DNA from: Haemaphysalis longicornis
Lineage: Eukaryota; Arthropoda; Arachnida; Ixodida; Ixodidae
DNA length: 64,000 bases
NCBI GenBank assembly: GCA_013339765.2
Contig: CM023448.1
Span: forward strand, 285,316,817-285,380,816
Direction: 5' to 3'
Shown in pieces: positions 33,395 through 45,772 of the stretch. The notes below the pieces were generated by a model. The model was not told the origin of the DNA. It did no database searches and saw only the letters and a list, made by a program, of their open reading frames with translations. How positions within the stretch are numbered: position 1 is the stretch's first letter; each line of letters begins with the position of its first letter. The translations under genes and the position numbers were made by a program.

Positions 33395-33530
33395 AGGAAT
33401 AACTTTATTGGCGCCCTAGTCAATTCAAGTCAGTCGCCCCTAGCCGTCGACCTTGGGACCCAGAAGCAGTCACGGGTTTACCTTTGGCTCTTGGGCTCCG
33501 GGGTTCGTAGCAAGGCCTGCCAAGATTCTA
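33395..33530 (-). mobile_element. LINE-like 3' end
   Basis: On the minus strand a GC-rich stretch leads to GCGCCAATAAAGTTATTCC, then a CTCCTCCTC tail. AATAAA next to a short simple tail fits a LINE 3' terminus. The coding part is not recognisable. Confidence 0.4.
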
Positions 33531-33591
33531 AACTATTTGTGCTATCATGTCGTGCCGAACATGTCCCCACCCTTTCGTTTCTTCACGAAAC

Positions 33592-33665
33592 GGGAGTTAA
33601 TCTATACGTGTGAGTTAATCTATACCTGTGACCTGTGACCTGTGAGTTAATCTATACCTGTGACC
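33592..33665. repeat. Short tandem repeat, GAGTTAATCTATAC unit
   Basis: Three copies of GAGTTAATCTATAC separated by CTGTGAC units (the last repeated). A local tandem array of about 75 bp. Confidence 0.85.
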
Positions 33666-34259
33666 AACGGACATACTATAGCAATAAAAAAAGTGGACCA
33701 TAGTTGCTACCTCATCGCAAAATTTGCACTTTCATTTAAATGCTTCTGGGTTTAGCTCACCGTAGAGCACAGGGTTAGGAAAAAAAACAGTTTGTAATTT
33801 CCTCCATACAGCTTCTTCCTTAATTCTTACTGGGTGTCCTGTCCGCATCTAGGGAGAATTATCCAACTCAGCCTATAGTACAGCGTAACTTCTTTATATG
33901 AGCGCATATCCTCTCCACGGTTCATGCCTTCAGAAGGTTGAGAGGTTCCGGGGGTCGACCGCTAAGTGGGACCTTGGGCGACCGGTCAGCCTCCCATCAT
34001 ACCGCAGGAGTGTAAACAAGCGCAAATCTTTCAGCGCAAAGAATGAAGATCGCGCAGGTCGGTTAAATTTGCTGTTACTGAGATCAGGAATTATCCATGA
34101 ATGCGAGCTATTGCCCAATTTTGCTCGATTAAGGTGTTTCTCGCGAGGCGTGTAGAGTAGAGGTGTCTTGAGGAACGCGAAGCGGCAATCGTCCGTCGAA
34201 CGCCGCCTTGGGAGCGAACGATAGCCGCGCGAGAAGTGGCGGAAAACTTTATTTTTAAC

Positions 34260-34915
34260 TCCTTTGCTTCAAGCTTCGTGCAGCACTCTTTGGCTTTGTG
34301 GCAAAGCCTCCACTACGTGCGCCTTTCGAGTAGGCGCCTGTGTCGGTGACTCAGGCTTGCAGCCAACGGATCCCAACACGCCGCTACATGCCTGGGAAGT
34401 CTGGATCACTGGCGCCTCTATGTCTGCCTGATTCCAACTTCGGCGGTGGCAGACGAGGCGTGTAGAGAAACGTCTGAAGACGCGGAGACCATTGCGGAGA
34501 CCTCCTCTCTCCCCTCTCTCGGACTCAGCGTGCGCCGCTACTACCGACCGCCCACTAACTCTGGAAAGAGTGTTGTGTGTGTCTGTACTGTTCGCGCCAT
34601 GAGCAAAAACTAGAGGCAACGCTTGTTTGACCGTTAGCGCTTTGGGTATAAATAAGAGCCCCTAAGAGCTGGAGTTCATTCCTATTGGAGCAGTGAATCA
34701 ATGCTGTCACTCTGCTCTAGTCCTGTAGTGTAACCTCGCGTGTAGGAGCATTGTTCTTATCTCTCGCCCATGCGGTAAGCAAGTCAAGTTTGGCTTCGGC
34801 TTCTTGTCGTCATCTTCAAGGTAGCAACATTGGCTGGCTGCTCGCTTCACCATGCTACCACACGCATAACGGAGGCGACGGAGTTCGGCTCGGGTGCGCC
34901 TGCCCGAATGCAACA
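34260..34915 (+). mobile_element. Old solo LTR related to the 0.5/4.8 kb LTRs
   Basis: Plus orientation. It matches the young LTRs in order: GTGGCAAAGCC..CTACGTGCGC, GTCGGTGAC, CTCCTCTCTCCCCTCTCTC, CTCTGGAAAGAGTGTTGTG, TATAAATA at 34647-34654, GTAACCTCGC, and an end reading GGAGGCGAC...CCCGAATGCAACA. It is strongly diverged, and neither a primer binding site nor gag follows, so it is a solo LTR relic. Confidence 0.75.
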
Positions 34916-36500
34916 GTGGAAAAGCGCATCACTTTTTGCCACCTAAAATGTCACAAGAAAACGCAAAAATTCCGTAAGCTTGCTGCGTTAGAAATACTGT
35001 TATTTGTCATTTCAGTTCATTTGGCATTGGGATGTGGTATGGCGCTGGACGCCGATGTGCTACGGACATGCTCGCAGGAATAAATTACCATCACTCCTAC
35101 ATGCGGAATATATTTGAAACGAGATCAAGAAAGGATCATTACAGCCAAGACTGTTTGCACGATTGAGCCGCATGTCCCATTATCTTTCATTCCGTAAACT
35201 TGGTTGGGATTTTTATTTTTTTTTTTACCAAAAATTATCTATGGTTATATTTACACCAAAAGGTGAAGGCTGGGCATGCCGCAAGTTTTCAGCCCTGGCT
35301 TTCTCATCAGGTGTTTGTGGTACAATATAGCAAGTGCGACAAAAGAGAAAAGCTGGTGCTTCTGCGGGTTTTCCCAAGCAGTATTCTTCATTGGGACTAA
35401 AAAACACGAAGGCAGCAGATGGAATTTAGTTGTAAAGAAAGAAAACAGCATAAGACCGAGATTACGTTGCTTGCTTATCGCGAATGGTCGTTACCACCGC
35501 AAATATGTGGCAGTTCGGCCATGTGGGCGATGGTTTACGAACCTGCGCTGCTGCGCGAAGTTGAGAGACAGACTGACAACCTCTTGCGGCCCCGAAAGCG
35601 CGCACAATAGGCGGGGGTGCGGCCGACGCGACTGCGGGTCGCAACCCGTCGGGGCAGGTCAAAGATCTCGTTACGACGGCGCCTGGCAATCTTTATGCGC
35701 GCCTGGCTTCTTCCCGTTGCCGCAATTCCTTTATCACTGGAACGGAGCGCGCAGAGGCGAGATTTATTAGATGTTGTAATCATTTTCCGAGCGAGCAGTT
35801 ATTGCCGGGCGCAGGAGCGCATCCTGTTCCTCAAAATTAGTAGAGGAGATAATGGTAATAACGCCGAGCACGCGCGCACAGCGAGCCGCGGCGGCAGCAG
35901 CAGCAAGAGGGGCCCAGACGCCGGCCCCAGATAATTCTGCGCCGCGGAGGAGGCCGCGCTTCAAAGGAGCCACCACAGGCTCGAGCGTTTATTTTAACGC
36001 GGCGTGATTTATTGGCGCTCATTACCGGTAACGTAGTCCGCTGGCTGCGTCTTCTCCTCTCCGCCCTCTGCTCGGGCCATTGCGTCACCGGCGCTTCGAG
36101 ATTAATAGCTTTGTTTATGGGCTAGCCATCCGCGGCGATAAATCTGAGGGGGGCAGTCCGGCTGACGCTCTGCCGATGGGATTCCATCACGCCAGCGACG
36201 GCCGCCGCCGGCTTGCGCTGCTGCTGCTCTTGAATCGGCCCTGTCACCGGCGCGGATTTCCACTCGCACAACATGCGCAGGGGTCGTTGCCTCGCCGTCC
36301 AGGGAGGAGCGGACATGCTACGGGCTAAATTAGCCCAGTCCGAGCACAGTCCATTACTCTCGCTCTCACTCTCCCCCCTCCCTCCACTGTACTTCCTTTT
36401 TTTGAAGGCCCCACGTTTTCTTGGCTATCCGGCTGGCTTTTTCTTAGGCTCTCCTTCCTCCCCCTCTTCCAATGCCAGGTAGAGGTGGCGTGGCTACAGA
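34916..36500. other. Unassigned region with a GC-rich block (35500-36350)
   Basis: No gene is recognised. 35500-36350 is GC- and CpG-rich, with frames open on both strands and no known domain. Inside it lie words such as TGATTTATTGGC, GATTAATAGC and TTTGTTTATGGGC, which resemble homeodomain or Caudal-type sites. A regulatory or CpG-island role is possible but not shown. Confidence 0.35.
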
Positions 36501-36830
36501 CCAGGCAAGTGGAAGGGAGCGAGGGCTATGGGCTAGATTGGAACGATACGTTATTGACTGCAGTGATCGATGTTGAACAAGGTTTATATTCTTTAGGTTA
36601 GCTTAGACTACTTGACTCAGAAGACTTATGTAGGCGATAGCTACACTGATTAAAGGCGTGTAAAACACGTACACATACAACTTTGGGGTGCCAAACTGGC
36701 TCTTGAGTGACCATTACTTGTTTAACGGCGTCTTCAGCGTCGTTTTTTTGTTTCTGGTTAGATAGGTTCCCATCTACGCTTGTTTAAATGGAAGAAACAG
36801 GTAAACTATGCGTATAGAGATAAGTTGGAC

Positions 36831-36895
36831 TGACCGAACGACCGAACGACCGAACTACCGAACGACTGACTGACTGACTGACTGACTGACTGACG
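36831..36895. repeat. (GAAC)/(GACT) tandem repeats
   Basis: About five TGACCGAAC/CCGAAC-like units followed by eight GACT units. Confidence 0.9.
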
Positions 36896-37063
36896 CACCG
36901 ATCAGTCCAAAAAAATGGGCCAAAATAACTGTGTAACTGTGTAAACGCCAATTGTGTAACGCCCTGCACGTGCGCAGAAATCCATAATTGGCAAAGTTAA
37001 CATATTGAATCGCTATTAATTATAGTGTATGTGGACAAAATTGGTCGACGGAAATGTTAAAAA

Positions 37064-37300
37064 CCAAAATATACAAAAAGTAACACAAAATAAAAATGAA
37101 CCAACAAAATAACCGATGTCTATCTTATACACGACCCTCACTCAATGACGGCAAAGTGAAAAAAAAAATCCGACAAAATAACCAAAATATACAAAAAGTA
37201 ACAGAAAATAAAAATGAACCAACGAAACAACCGATGTCTATCTTATACATCGCCCTCACGCAATGACGACAAAGTAAAAAAAAATGCGAAGAAATAATCG
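37064..37300. repeat. Tandem duplication, 118 bp unit
   Basis: Two head-to-tail copies (37064-37181 and 37182-37300), both starting CCAAAATATACAAAAAGTAA and both carrying GATGTCTATCTTATACA. The copies differ at a modest number of sites. Non-coding. A degraded relative of the unit may extend on both sides. Confidence 0.85.
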
Positions 37301-37544
37301 AAAGAAAATAAATTGTTAAACTGCAAAAAAGCACCGACCGTCTACGTCTTGCATCTTCACAAGTATGTGTAACTGCCAAAGTTGACACCGTTGATCGTTC
37401 TAATAATGTAAACAGAGATCAATGGTCGGAAACAGATTTAAAAATAACAAACGAGAAAATAATAATATTGAACTAAAAAAATCACGAATGAGGTCAAAAT
37501 ATAAAAAGCCACAGAACAAACTGAAGCGAAAGAAAAATTTCTCC

Positions 37545-37950
37545 CACCTCCCCTCGCGGGAACCCCTGTGTAGATGCGAGGCATAGGGGGTTCCGTTGTT
37601 GTTTCCGTTAGGTTGATTCTGCCATCGCGTGAAACGTGCCGTGAACCCCCTGCCGCGGCTATGACGCAACACAATCCAACACAATCACTTTAATCCAATC
37701 CAATCCAAATCCAATCCAATCCAAGCCAAGCCAAGCCAAGCCATCCCAATCGAATCCAATCCAATGCCCCTCGCGAGAGAGTGTTCGTTATCGGAGAGGA
37801 GAGGGGGTGAGCGGCGGAGGAGCGCAGCTCGCGCGGCGAGGAGAATGGGGAGGGGTGTGGACGGACAATATTCTTACACCGTGGACGGACAGACACAACG
37901 CCGTATGGAGGGACAAGGCGAGTGAATGAGGTGCAGTCGCATCTAAAAAA
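37545..37950. repeat. Dispersed repeat 'G' with (AATCC)n core
   Basis: Starts CCCTCGCGGGAACCCCTG, continues with GGTTGATTCTGCCATCGCGT and CCGCGGCTATGACGCAACAC, then a TCCAA/TCCAATCC array (37685-37770), then GCCCCTCGCGAGAGAGTGTT, and ends near TCGCATCTA. A second partial copy lies at 57940-58115 and an interrupted relative at 10965-11087 plus 14528-14990. GGAACCCC...GGGGGTTCC forms a small hairpin at its start. No coding sequence. Confidence 0.65.
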
Positions 37951-39549
37951 ATTAAGAAAGCAAAGAAACGGCGAAATAGGCGCGTTGCGGACTTCTGGAA
38001 CCCCCGAGCAAGGCGCGCGCTTCGGTCGAGCTTCCAGTTCGCGAGAGAGAGAGACAAGATGCCCACGCATTATTTAAGGTCCATTACTGTATCTTTAAAT
38101 GATTTTGCTTTAGTTCATATATGCTTCACAGTGCTGCACAGACAGTGCGACCCTAGGTAGCTAGCTGTATCGATTATCCATACGTTTACTTTTTTTCTTC
38201 TTCGGATTATTAATCTACATCCTTCCAGGCCCTATAGACTGGGCCCCAATACGGTGTAGCATCCAACTAGCATTTATTAAACCCCGGGTTCGCTTCCCAA
38301 TTACCTTTACAGTCGTCTCAGCGGTTATACTTTCCCTTCACATTTTGGCATCTGCCTTCCCCCGAAATCCGTTGCGGTGTTGGAAAATCGGTAAAACATT
38401 CTACTATCCCCTTCGTTTCCCGGGTTTGTTCCCCTCTACTCGCTGTAACCCCCCCCCCCCCCTCCGTTTTTTTGTTTACATGAACCACTACTTCTTCCAT
38501 TCATGGAAATACCTACTTAGCGTTCGTACGAATACATCGAAGAGAAATGTGAGCTGTAACACTTCGCCTGGGGCATGATTCCCACCAGCGAACCTTTTTC
38601 TTCGAGCAGCGACGATGGAACCCCCCGGAGTAAATCCGGAAATGCTTCATAATTAAAGGCACTGAATACATGCCCCTAGAAAAGCACAGAGGCCAATCGT
38701 GGACGACTCCTGGCCACTTCTGCACTTTCTCGACTCTACATAACTTTGCGTAAGCTGGACTTTGCTACTCATTTTAGCACTTTGTCCCGACAAGCGTATA
38801 GGATTCGTCTAAGCTCACACCTGTTCGGTGTATTCCCGTCGCATCCTGGCAGCGCTGTGTAGCGCACCTGGCTTTTCTCTTTTCTCAGCATTTTTAGTGC
38901 TGGGCATTCTTTCACTGCATCCGCTACAATACGCCTCCCGGCTGATTCGGCCTCGTAACAAAGGGAGCCAAGCCCGCGCCACGCTTGCACAGAGCGGCAG
39001 TACGCCCATCTTCACATTCGCATTTGCGGTATGCAGCAATCCCTCAAAACCGGTTTCAAAGTGGCGGGTTGCAGTCGCACGGGCGTCAATGATTGCGTTG
39101 TAGACCATTTATGAAGACCGTTCACTTAGATATTAGCAATCAGACATGAAGACTGCAACAACATCAACAGCAGGCACCAATGAAGTAGGTGCTCAAAATT
39201 TGCGTGGGTGTCGAATGCACAGAAGAAAAGAACAGTGGCTGCGATCATTTCAGAGCTACTGAAAACGACGTCGAGAGAATGGATGAATACTCAAGTAAAA
39301 AAAATGCTGTGTCGTGAGTCTCATACCGATGCCCCCGGGTATTGTAGACAACTAGCGTGGGGTGCAATACTTAACAATTCCAAGTAATCCCAAGTAATTC
39401 CAAGCATTCCTGCTTCACTTTTAAAGATTATCCCCTGATACGAACGCTACCTGTAACATTGTTGCTATTCCATTTCGACTCGTCCTTTCGCGTCCGGCTG
39501 TCTGCCGCTGTCTCCTCTGGGCTTTTGTGACGCAGCCAATCACACGGGG
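37951..39549. other. Unassigned spacer
   Basis: No gene or known repeat is seen. A C run lies at about 38449-38462. Around 39380-39412 the word TTCCAAGTAATCCCAAG recurs in a short local repeat. Confidence 0.4.
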
Positions 39550-40860
39550 CTGTAATTACGGCCGCCCGTGGTGTGACCACGTTTTCCCATTTCCGAGGCA
39601 AAAGAGAGAGGGGACGTGGGGGCGCTCAACAAGCGCGCCTTTGTTTTGGCCGCGCGGCCCGGAGGCGGCGCTTGCTCATTCGCGAGCGACTTGAGTTATC
39701 GTCAGTCGTCTATCTGGGAACTCAGCCGTGGACGGATGTAAACAGAGCGGCCGCATTACCAGCCCGGGAGGAACATTAAAGCGAGACGTGAAAGCTCGCG
39801 TCGTATACGTGAGCTATCCTCAAAAACGCCGTCCCTCTCGGGCTCGGCCGCCGTGAAAGGTGTTCCCGCGCTCGGGGACCCCATAAATATCGCCGACGCA
39901 CAGTCGGGACGGGGGGCGTCGTCCAGCGCGCCGCATCCTTTTGTTCTTTGCTCGGCCCGGGGAGAAGGGGCCACGCCGTGATTATCTTAAAACAAGCGCT
40001 ACGCCGTATGTGCGCGCGCGCGCGCCACGACGTGATCGCTCCCTCTCCCCTCCGAACAATGTTTATACGGCGTGCAACTTCGCCTACGTCTCCTCCGCCA
40101 GTCTTCTTTTGTTGTTCACTTGGCGCGCCACGCCGCCTGCTTGCTCGTCCTTTCATCCTCGTCCTTTCTTTTCGCCTATTCTCTCCGTGCCCCTGCTCGG
40201 GATCACGGCCGTTCCTTTTCGCATTTTATCCCCTCTTCACGTGCGCTCTTCCTGAATGCCGCTGGAGGAGGTGGCGAGAAGGTCGTTCGTAGCTTTAATT
40301 AAGACATTCATCCTGAGCGTTATTTCCAAAGGCGTGTAGGCCATAAATTTGACGCAGCCGCGGAGCATGTAGTTCCCGATGTTTCCTTTCTTGCTTGTGG
40401 CCAGCGCTTTCTTTCGGCACTGCAGCTGTTTACTGCGCCCCTGCCACACAACCCAAAGTATGTCGAACTCACGTCCCATTTCGGGCGCTGCTAGCCCCCG
40501 TCCAGGCGGCCTTGCACTGTTTCTGTTTTATTTACTTTATAAGCGCGTTTTCTGTTTTGCTTTCGCGCAGCTTTTGCCAAGCTTGGTGCACGAAGAATGT
40601 GCCGTGAACTGTTATTGACAGGACGCGTATTTCTTTGCGTCGTTTTCGGTGAAAGAGCGAGGGTTACACTTCTCTCGCCGTTGAGCCATCTACAAGGAGG
40701 GGCAGCCATTTGGTTTCCGCAGCCACGGTGGAAGTGCGGCTTCACGGGTGTCTTCGTGTAGCGCGCAATCCGAAACATGAGAGCGCTGATTAACCTCACG
40801 GCTTGGCGTAGAAATCGCACCTGTCCGTACACTCTTAGAAGTACACTCACTGGCAAAGAC
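39550..40860. other. GC-rich block without a recognised gene
   Basis: CpG-rich, with many overlapping frames on both strands (such as 39941-40255 plus and 40491-40856 minus), none with a domain I know. AT words inside the GC context include CCCCATAAATATCGCC near 39880, AACAATGTTTATACGG near 40055, TAGCTTTAATTAAGAC near 40290 and GGCCATAAATTTGACG near 40340. The pattern suits a conserved regulatory island but cannot be proved here. Confidence 0.35.
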
Positions 40861-42038
40861 GGGGGTGTTCATTTGTCGAAAAGAAATAAATAAGCAATAA
40901 CAAATTATCAATCACAATTATAGTTAAAAACACCAAAACTCTGAGCCCAAGATTTTGCACCAGTCTTGCGTACGGTGGAAATTCGCGGTAAGTAATTTTT
41001 TTTTTTTTTTTGCATTGTGTGCAGGTTACAAAGGTCCCGTCCCCGTCAACATCCTACTTCTGTCGACTTCCTGACCGAATGCCTCTCCCTTCAACTTCCC
41101 ACCCCTCCCATCCTGCGATCTCAGGACATATGGATTGCCCCTAATTTTCTTATTCAATCTCTCCGTAGAGTTAAATGCCTTCCACTATCCTAGTCCCATC
41201 TTTCGGTAGCCACTCTGTCAGCGGGGCGGCGTAAATAATTTTCAACTACCCCACTACGGTGCACCCGAATTCGTTCCAATGAAGTGGTGCTATCGTTATT
41301 TGCCATAATGAAACACTCACGCCAGGAAATCGCACGTTGAAACTATTATAGAGTCGCATCTGTCCCATTTGTACTGTTTTTAAGGTTCAGTTGTCTAATA
41401 CCACATCACGTGGAAAACAGTAGGCTTGATTTCTTTGGCATACAGTACATAGTTTAGAACTGACATCATTAGGAGTTGTGATCGCCGCAATGTATATGTC
41501 GGCACGCATGTCTTTAATGCTTTTATTGTGGTATGCTTTGTCTTTTGAAGCTTTTAATACCTTTAATGTCTTTAAGGTAGAACCACATTACAGCAACTCA
41601 GTCTCTCTCGAGGTACGTGCCCACGGTAGTTTCTGACGTGGATGCGTTTTTAGGGCACCTGCATTCATTCAAGATCACCTTCTTTCGCCCCGCCGCTTGC
41701 GAGGCTCCAGTTACCGGAGCCGGCGCCTGAACCGTGTTCTTACCTTCGCCGGCGCTCCTCTTGAAAAGCACCTCCGCGGCGCGAAACCGCGGAATAGGCG
41801 CCGCAGAGTTTCGCCACATAAATATACTCGCAGTTTCCCAGTGCCATCTTACTGCCATATTGTGAGCTTGTAATTTCTGTCTGTCTTCTGCTTACAGTGC
41901 CGGCTTTTTAGCCTCGCATGAATAAACTCTCTTCAGAACGGGCCCAAGCTTTCGCGCCGTCCGGCCTACCTCAGCCAGCTAGAGCGGGCACATTAGCCGC
42001 CATCCAGGACGACGACGATTGAGGCCAGTCATCAAAAG

Positions 42039-42041
<3 letters not shown>
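40861..42041. other. Unassigned spacer
   Basis: A T run lies near 41000. Nothing else can be assigned. The 86-codon minus frame at 41598-41858 is GC-rich and short, without a motif. Confidence 0.4.
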
Positions 42042-42075
<34 letters not shown>

Positions 42076-42115
42076 GCGTGTGCGTGTGCGTGTGCGTGTG
42101 CGTGTGCGTGTGTGT

Positions 42116-42196
<81 letters not shown>

Positions 42197-42225
42197 GGTG
42201 GGTGGGTGGGGTGGGTGGATGGAGT
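42042..42225. repeat. (TG)n microsatellite grading into (TGGG)n
   Basis: TG and TGCG units to about 42190, then GGTG/GTGG units. Frames rich in CV or TH over it are artefacts. Confidence 0.95.
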
Positions 42226-42230
42226 GGGTG

Positions 42231-43460
42231 GAGCCGTTTATGGGTCAATGGGGAATACATTGGGGAAAAAGATATTCGATATTCTCTTCGGAATGACATA
42301 CATATAACATATGTCCTACACCAGTTTTCGGCAAGAGGTCATGCTCCATTCCCGTCTGCAACGTCTGATGGGGTTGAAATATAAAAGGCACCTGCGGACA
42401 CTGGATGTGTTAGAACCTATCAGAACATCATCTGTTTTTAGCCCTCTATTCCGGTGCCCTAGCAGCCCCCGTGTGTAATTTCCCAACACATTCTTCCGCC
42501 TTTTGTTCGACAACAAAAGGAGTTTTTTTTCTTGCGATAATAATTAATGCTGCCGTTTCTATCGTCATTTTCGGTCGTGCACCACCTTTCTCTGCATCAA
42601 AGTGCCCGTCACTAAGTAAAAGTCGCCCGAGCGGTGATAAACGCCTACCGCCGGGGAGCAATACGACACAGCTTGGATGGTGCTGCCACCTAGAAGTAGC
42701 AACAGTAAACCCGACGGATGGTTCGGTCTCCTCGTGGCTTCCGCTAATTGCCCATAGGTGGTATTCGTTGGAAAGTTTGGCTGTCAATTTCTTCGCTTGG
42801 CAACACTGGAAACGGCCACAGACATGGCCGATGTGCCACGGACATGGCGCGGCTTGGGCAACTGCACCCACACGCTGAAGAAAAAAAAAACACCGTGCGT
42901 CGTCTGCTCCGTTTCAACCCGATTCTCAACGATGGTGTCAACATAGATGTTATTAATCGAACTCACAGTCAACTCGAGGCAATACATCGCGTTCGTTGAG
43001 GTAGAATTTGTTAGCGTGAAACACAGTCATGTGCTTAGCACGGACAAGTACCACCACCCCGCGGAGCCCGACATAACGAGTGCCGCCGCACTCACACGGT
43101 TGGCTGCATGCGCGCCTCGCCAGTGAATACAAGCAATATTTAACGTTAGATGTACTATACTTATCGTGGCAAAAGCTCTCCCGTTCGCCCGAATACATCA
43201 CTTGACCACTCTGAAACAGCCTGCCAAAACAATTGGCGGAAATAGGAACCGAAACAGGGGTTACCGTCCGCGGTAGTAACGGGGATGGTTTGGCAATGTG
43301 TGAAAGCTGAGGTTTGTTTCCGTAAAAACTGGGTTCACAAAAATTTTCTCATGCATTTTTTTTACATTTACAAGTCCTTATCACATAAAGACGCTTAAGA
43401 AAATTCTAGCAATTCCATTTCTCCACTCACTCCTAATGATGTCAGGAAAAAATGGTGAGA
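42231..43460. other. Unassigned region with long overlapping frames
   Basis: Two overlapping frames of 135 (42471-42878 plus) and 141 (42446-42871 minus) codons cover the same stretch. Neither shows a domain I recognise. A weak repeat of CAGACATGGCCGATG/GGACATGGCG occurs near 42825. It may be an unclassified transposon fragment. Confidence 0.3.
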
Positions 43461-43464
43461 AAAA

Positions 43465-45260
43465 GTGTGGGGTGGGGTTATCATAATTATATCATCTTCT
43501 GGACTATTAAAGAACTGCTGCTTGCGCGAGTGCTATATTTGCATCCCCAGCCCGGCTGTGTACGGTATAGGTGAACTTGTGTTTACACGAGTCCCTTTTG
43601 AATTCACAAAAAATGACCCAAGTAAATTCTTCAACTACATTCCCGACAGAAAGGAAGCCCATGACCGAAATAGCAATTGATGGCGTCATTGTTACTCATC
43701 AGAAAGCAATGGCTGAACATTTTAATGTTTTAATGCGTATTTTCAAGGTGTATTTTCTGGATCGAGTGCATATGTACCAAACGGTAAAGTGTTCGAACCA
43801 TGTGGAGTATCTTTCGTCTTGTTTTGGTGTATTTTCGATTCTTTTAAATCTTAATTCCGAAACATCGTGTGGACCTGACGACCTGCCAAATATTTTTCTA
43901 AAAAGGCATGCTGAAAATGTCGTAAAATTTCTGTATGAAATTTTTCGTGTTCCATTGTTTTCGTCGAAACTACCAGGTGACCGGAAGGCCGCTCGCATTA
44001 GACCTGCATTCAAAAAAGGCGACTCTCCGTCTCCTCAAAATTATAAGCTTATATCTTCATCCTGATGTGAACTAATTAAACATATCATTGCCACCCAAAT
44101 TATGGATTTCTGGATCAACATCCTATTTTGACACACTTTCAGCATAGGTTTAGAAAGGAATATTCAACAGGGACCCAATTCGTTACAGTAATTCTCTCAT
44201 CTGCACTAAATCTCGATAAAGATAAGCAAACTGACATAATGCTTTTAGATTTCAGTGAAGTGTTCGACAGAGTACTCCAGGACCAAATTAGTTTAAAACA
44301 TAAGCGGATTGGCCTTCCAGATATCCTGGTAAACTGGATTGCAGAATATCTTAGCCACCAGGTGCAGTTTGTTGCGATTACTGATCAGCGCTCGCAGTCT
44401 CTTCATGTATTATCAGGTGTGCCCCGAAGAAGTGTCCTGAGACTGTTGCTTTTTTCTTATTTACGTCAATGATATTGTGAATGTCATTACCCCTAGTGTA
44501 CAAACTAGATTATTTGCAGATGGTTGTCTTTTGTTTCATGATATTGATTCTTACCGTGAAAAAAACGAACTTTACACAAATATTTTCGGTATACATAAGT
44601 AGTGTGATGAATGGTGAATGATCTTCAACGCAAAAAAAAAAAAAGTGTATGCATGCGGTTGACACGCCAAAAAGATCCGCTTAACTATGTGTACCAACTT
44701 GGGTCTTCATCACTGGTAGAAGGTCAGCACAATAAATATTTGGGCTTGACTATTACTAGCAATTTGCCTTCGAAGCTGCACGTAGACAACTTATGTTCAG
44801 CTGCCCTCCGAAAACTCGGCTTTTTAAGACACGAACTGCGTAACTGACCTCCAAATGTAAATCTTTAGTTATTTTTCTTTTGTGAGGCCTAAATTAGAAT
44901 ACGCCGGCATGGCATATAGCCCTTACAATAAGCTTACTATTGATAAAACCTAGCGGGTTCAGGGGAATGCAGTTCGTTCTATATACTCCAAATACTTACC
45001 ATCTGCTTCACCCTCTCCACTGATGGCTGCAAATGACATTCAGCATCTTGCGTCGCGCATACTCAAACAACGGCTTGAATTTCTTCTCTTGCGACTTAGC
45101 AATTAACCTGTCATTGATCCCTCCCCGTATTTATCTTTCTTATCAACTAAGCACACCCGACATCACCATCCCAATTTCTCACCCCGTACTTCGCTAGAAC
45201 TGATTCCTTTATGCACTCTTTCTTGCTACGGGCAGTGTCTGATTGGAACAAATTGCGTGA
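43465..45260 (+). pseudogene. CR1/Jockey-like LINE fragment, broken
   Basis: The plus strand carries, in order, a pre-RT region (DPSKFFNYIPDRK near 43620, then in another frame MTEIAIDGVIVTHQKAMAEHF near 43660), an RT start (SCGPDDLPN near 43865, then KLPGDRKAARI and KKGDSPSPQNY near 44020), motif A (LLDFSEVFDRV near 44245), GLPDILVNWI, motif B (VLSGVPRRSVL near 44410, where PQGS is usual), motif C (LFADGCLLF near 44510) and a distal RAVSDWNKL near 45225. The catalytic FADD reads FADG, and several frameshifts and stops occur. The 5' part and endonuclease are missing. This is the RT of a Jockey-superfamily LINE, and it is inactive. Confidence 0.8.
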
Positions 45261-45772
45261 ACCCAATTCATTGTGAATTACGTAACGAAGGGTATTATGT
45301 AAGGTGCACGCTATTCCTGTTGTCTTTTATGTTATATGCCCTTCCTGCAGATATTTTATACACGCACAGAAACAACTACGCTGGTTGTCTATAATATGCG
45401 TAGGGCCGTGTTAGAAGACCCACGACGTCACCCACAAGAAGAACGATGCGTCGTATTCCTTCTGGCTGCTTTGCCGGGGCCACGTCACCGGACAATCCAG
45501 CGCCACCGCTCGAGCAAACGCCGTTATCGGGGATGGCGCCGTTCACAAGGTGACTCCGTGTTTCTCTTATGCATTGCTCAGTAAATAGGCGACTGCGCGG
45601 CGAGTGAGCTACCCCGTTTCTTGGTTAATCCCTATTGTGGTGATATGCCATAAGTGAAGGAGCAACAACAACAATAAGAGGCCGTGTTCCGACAGGAAAA
45701 CGAACGTCCCGATGTGTGCTATTAACGCGCTGTCAGCATGGAAGCTGTCCTCCGTTCAAAGCATGGTTATGA
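45261..45772. other. Unassigned spacer
   Basis: No gene is recognised. A short AACAACAACAATAA stretch near 45664 may be the tail of a worn insertion. Confidence 0.35.

Noticed and set aside
42446..42878. Overlapping 135- and 141-codon frames as genes
   Set aside because: Both strands are open over the same stretch with no recognisable motif. Base composition explains this better than coding.
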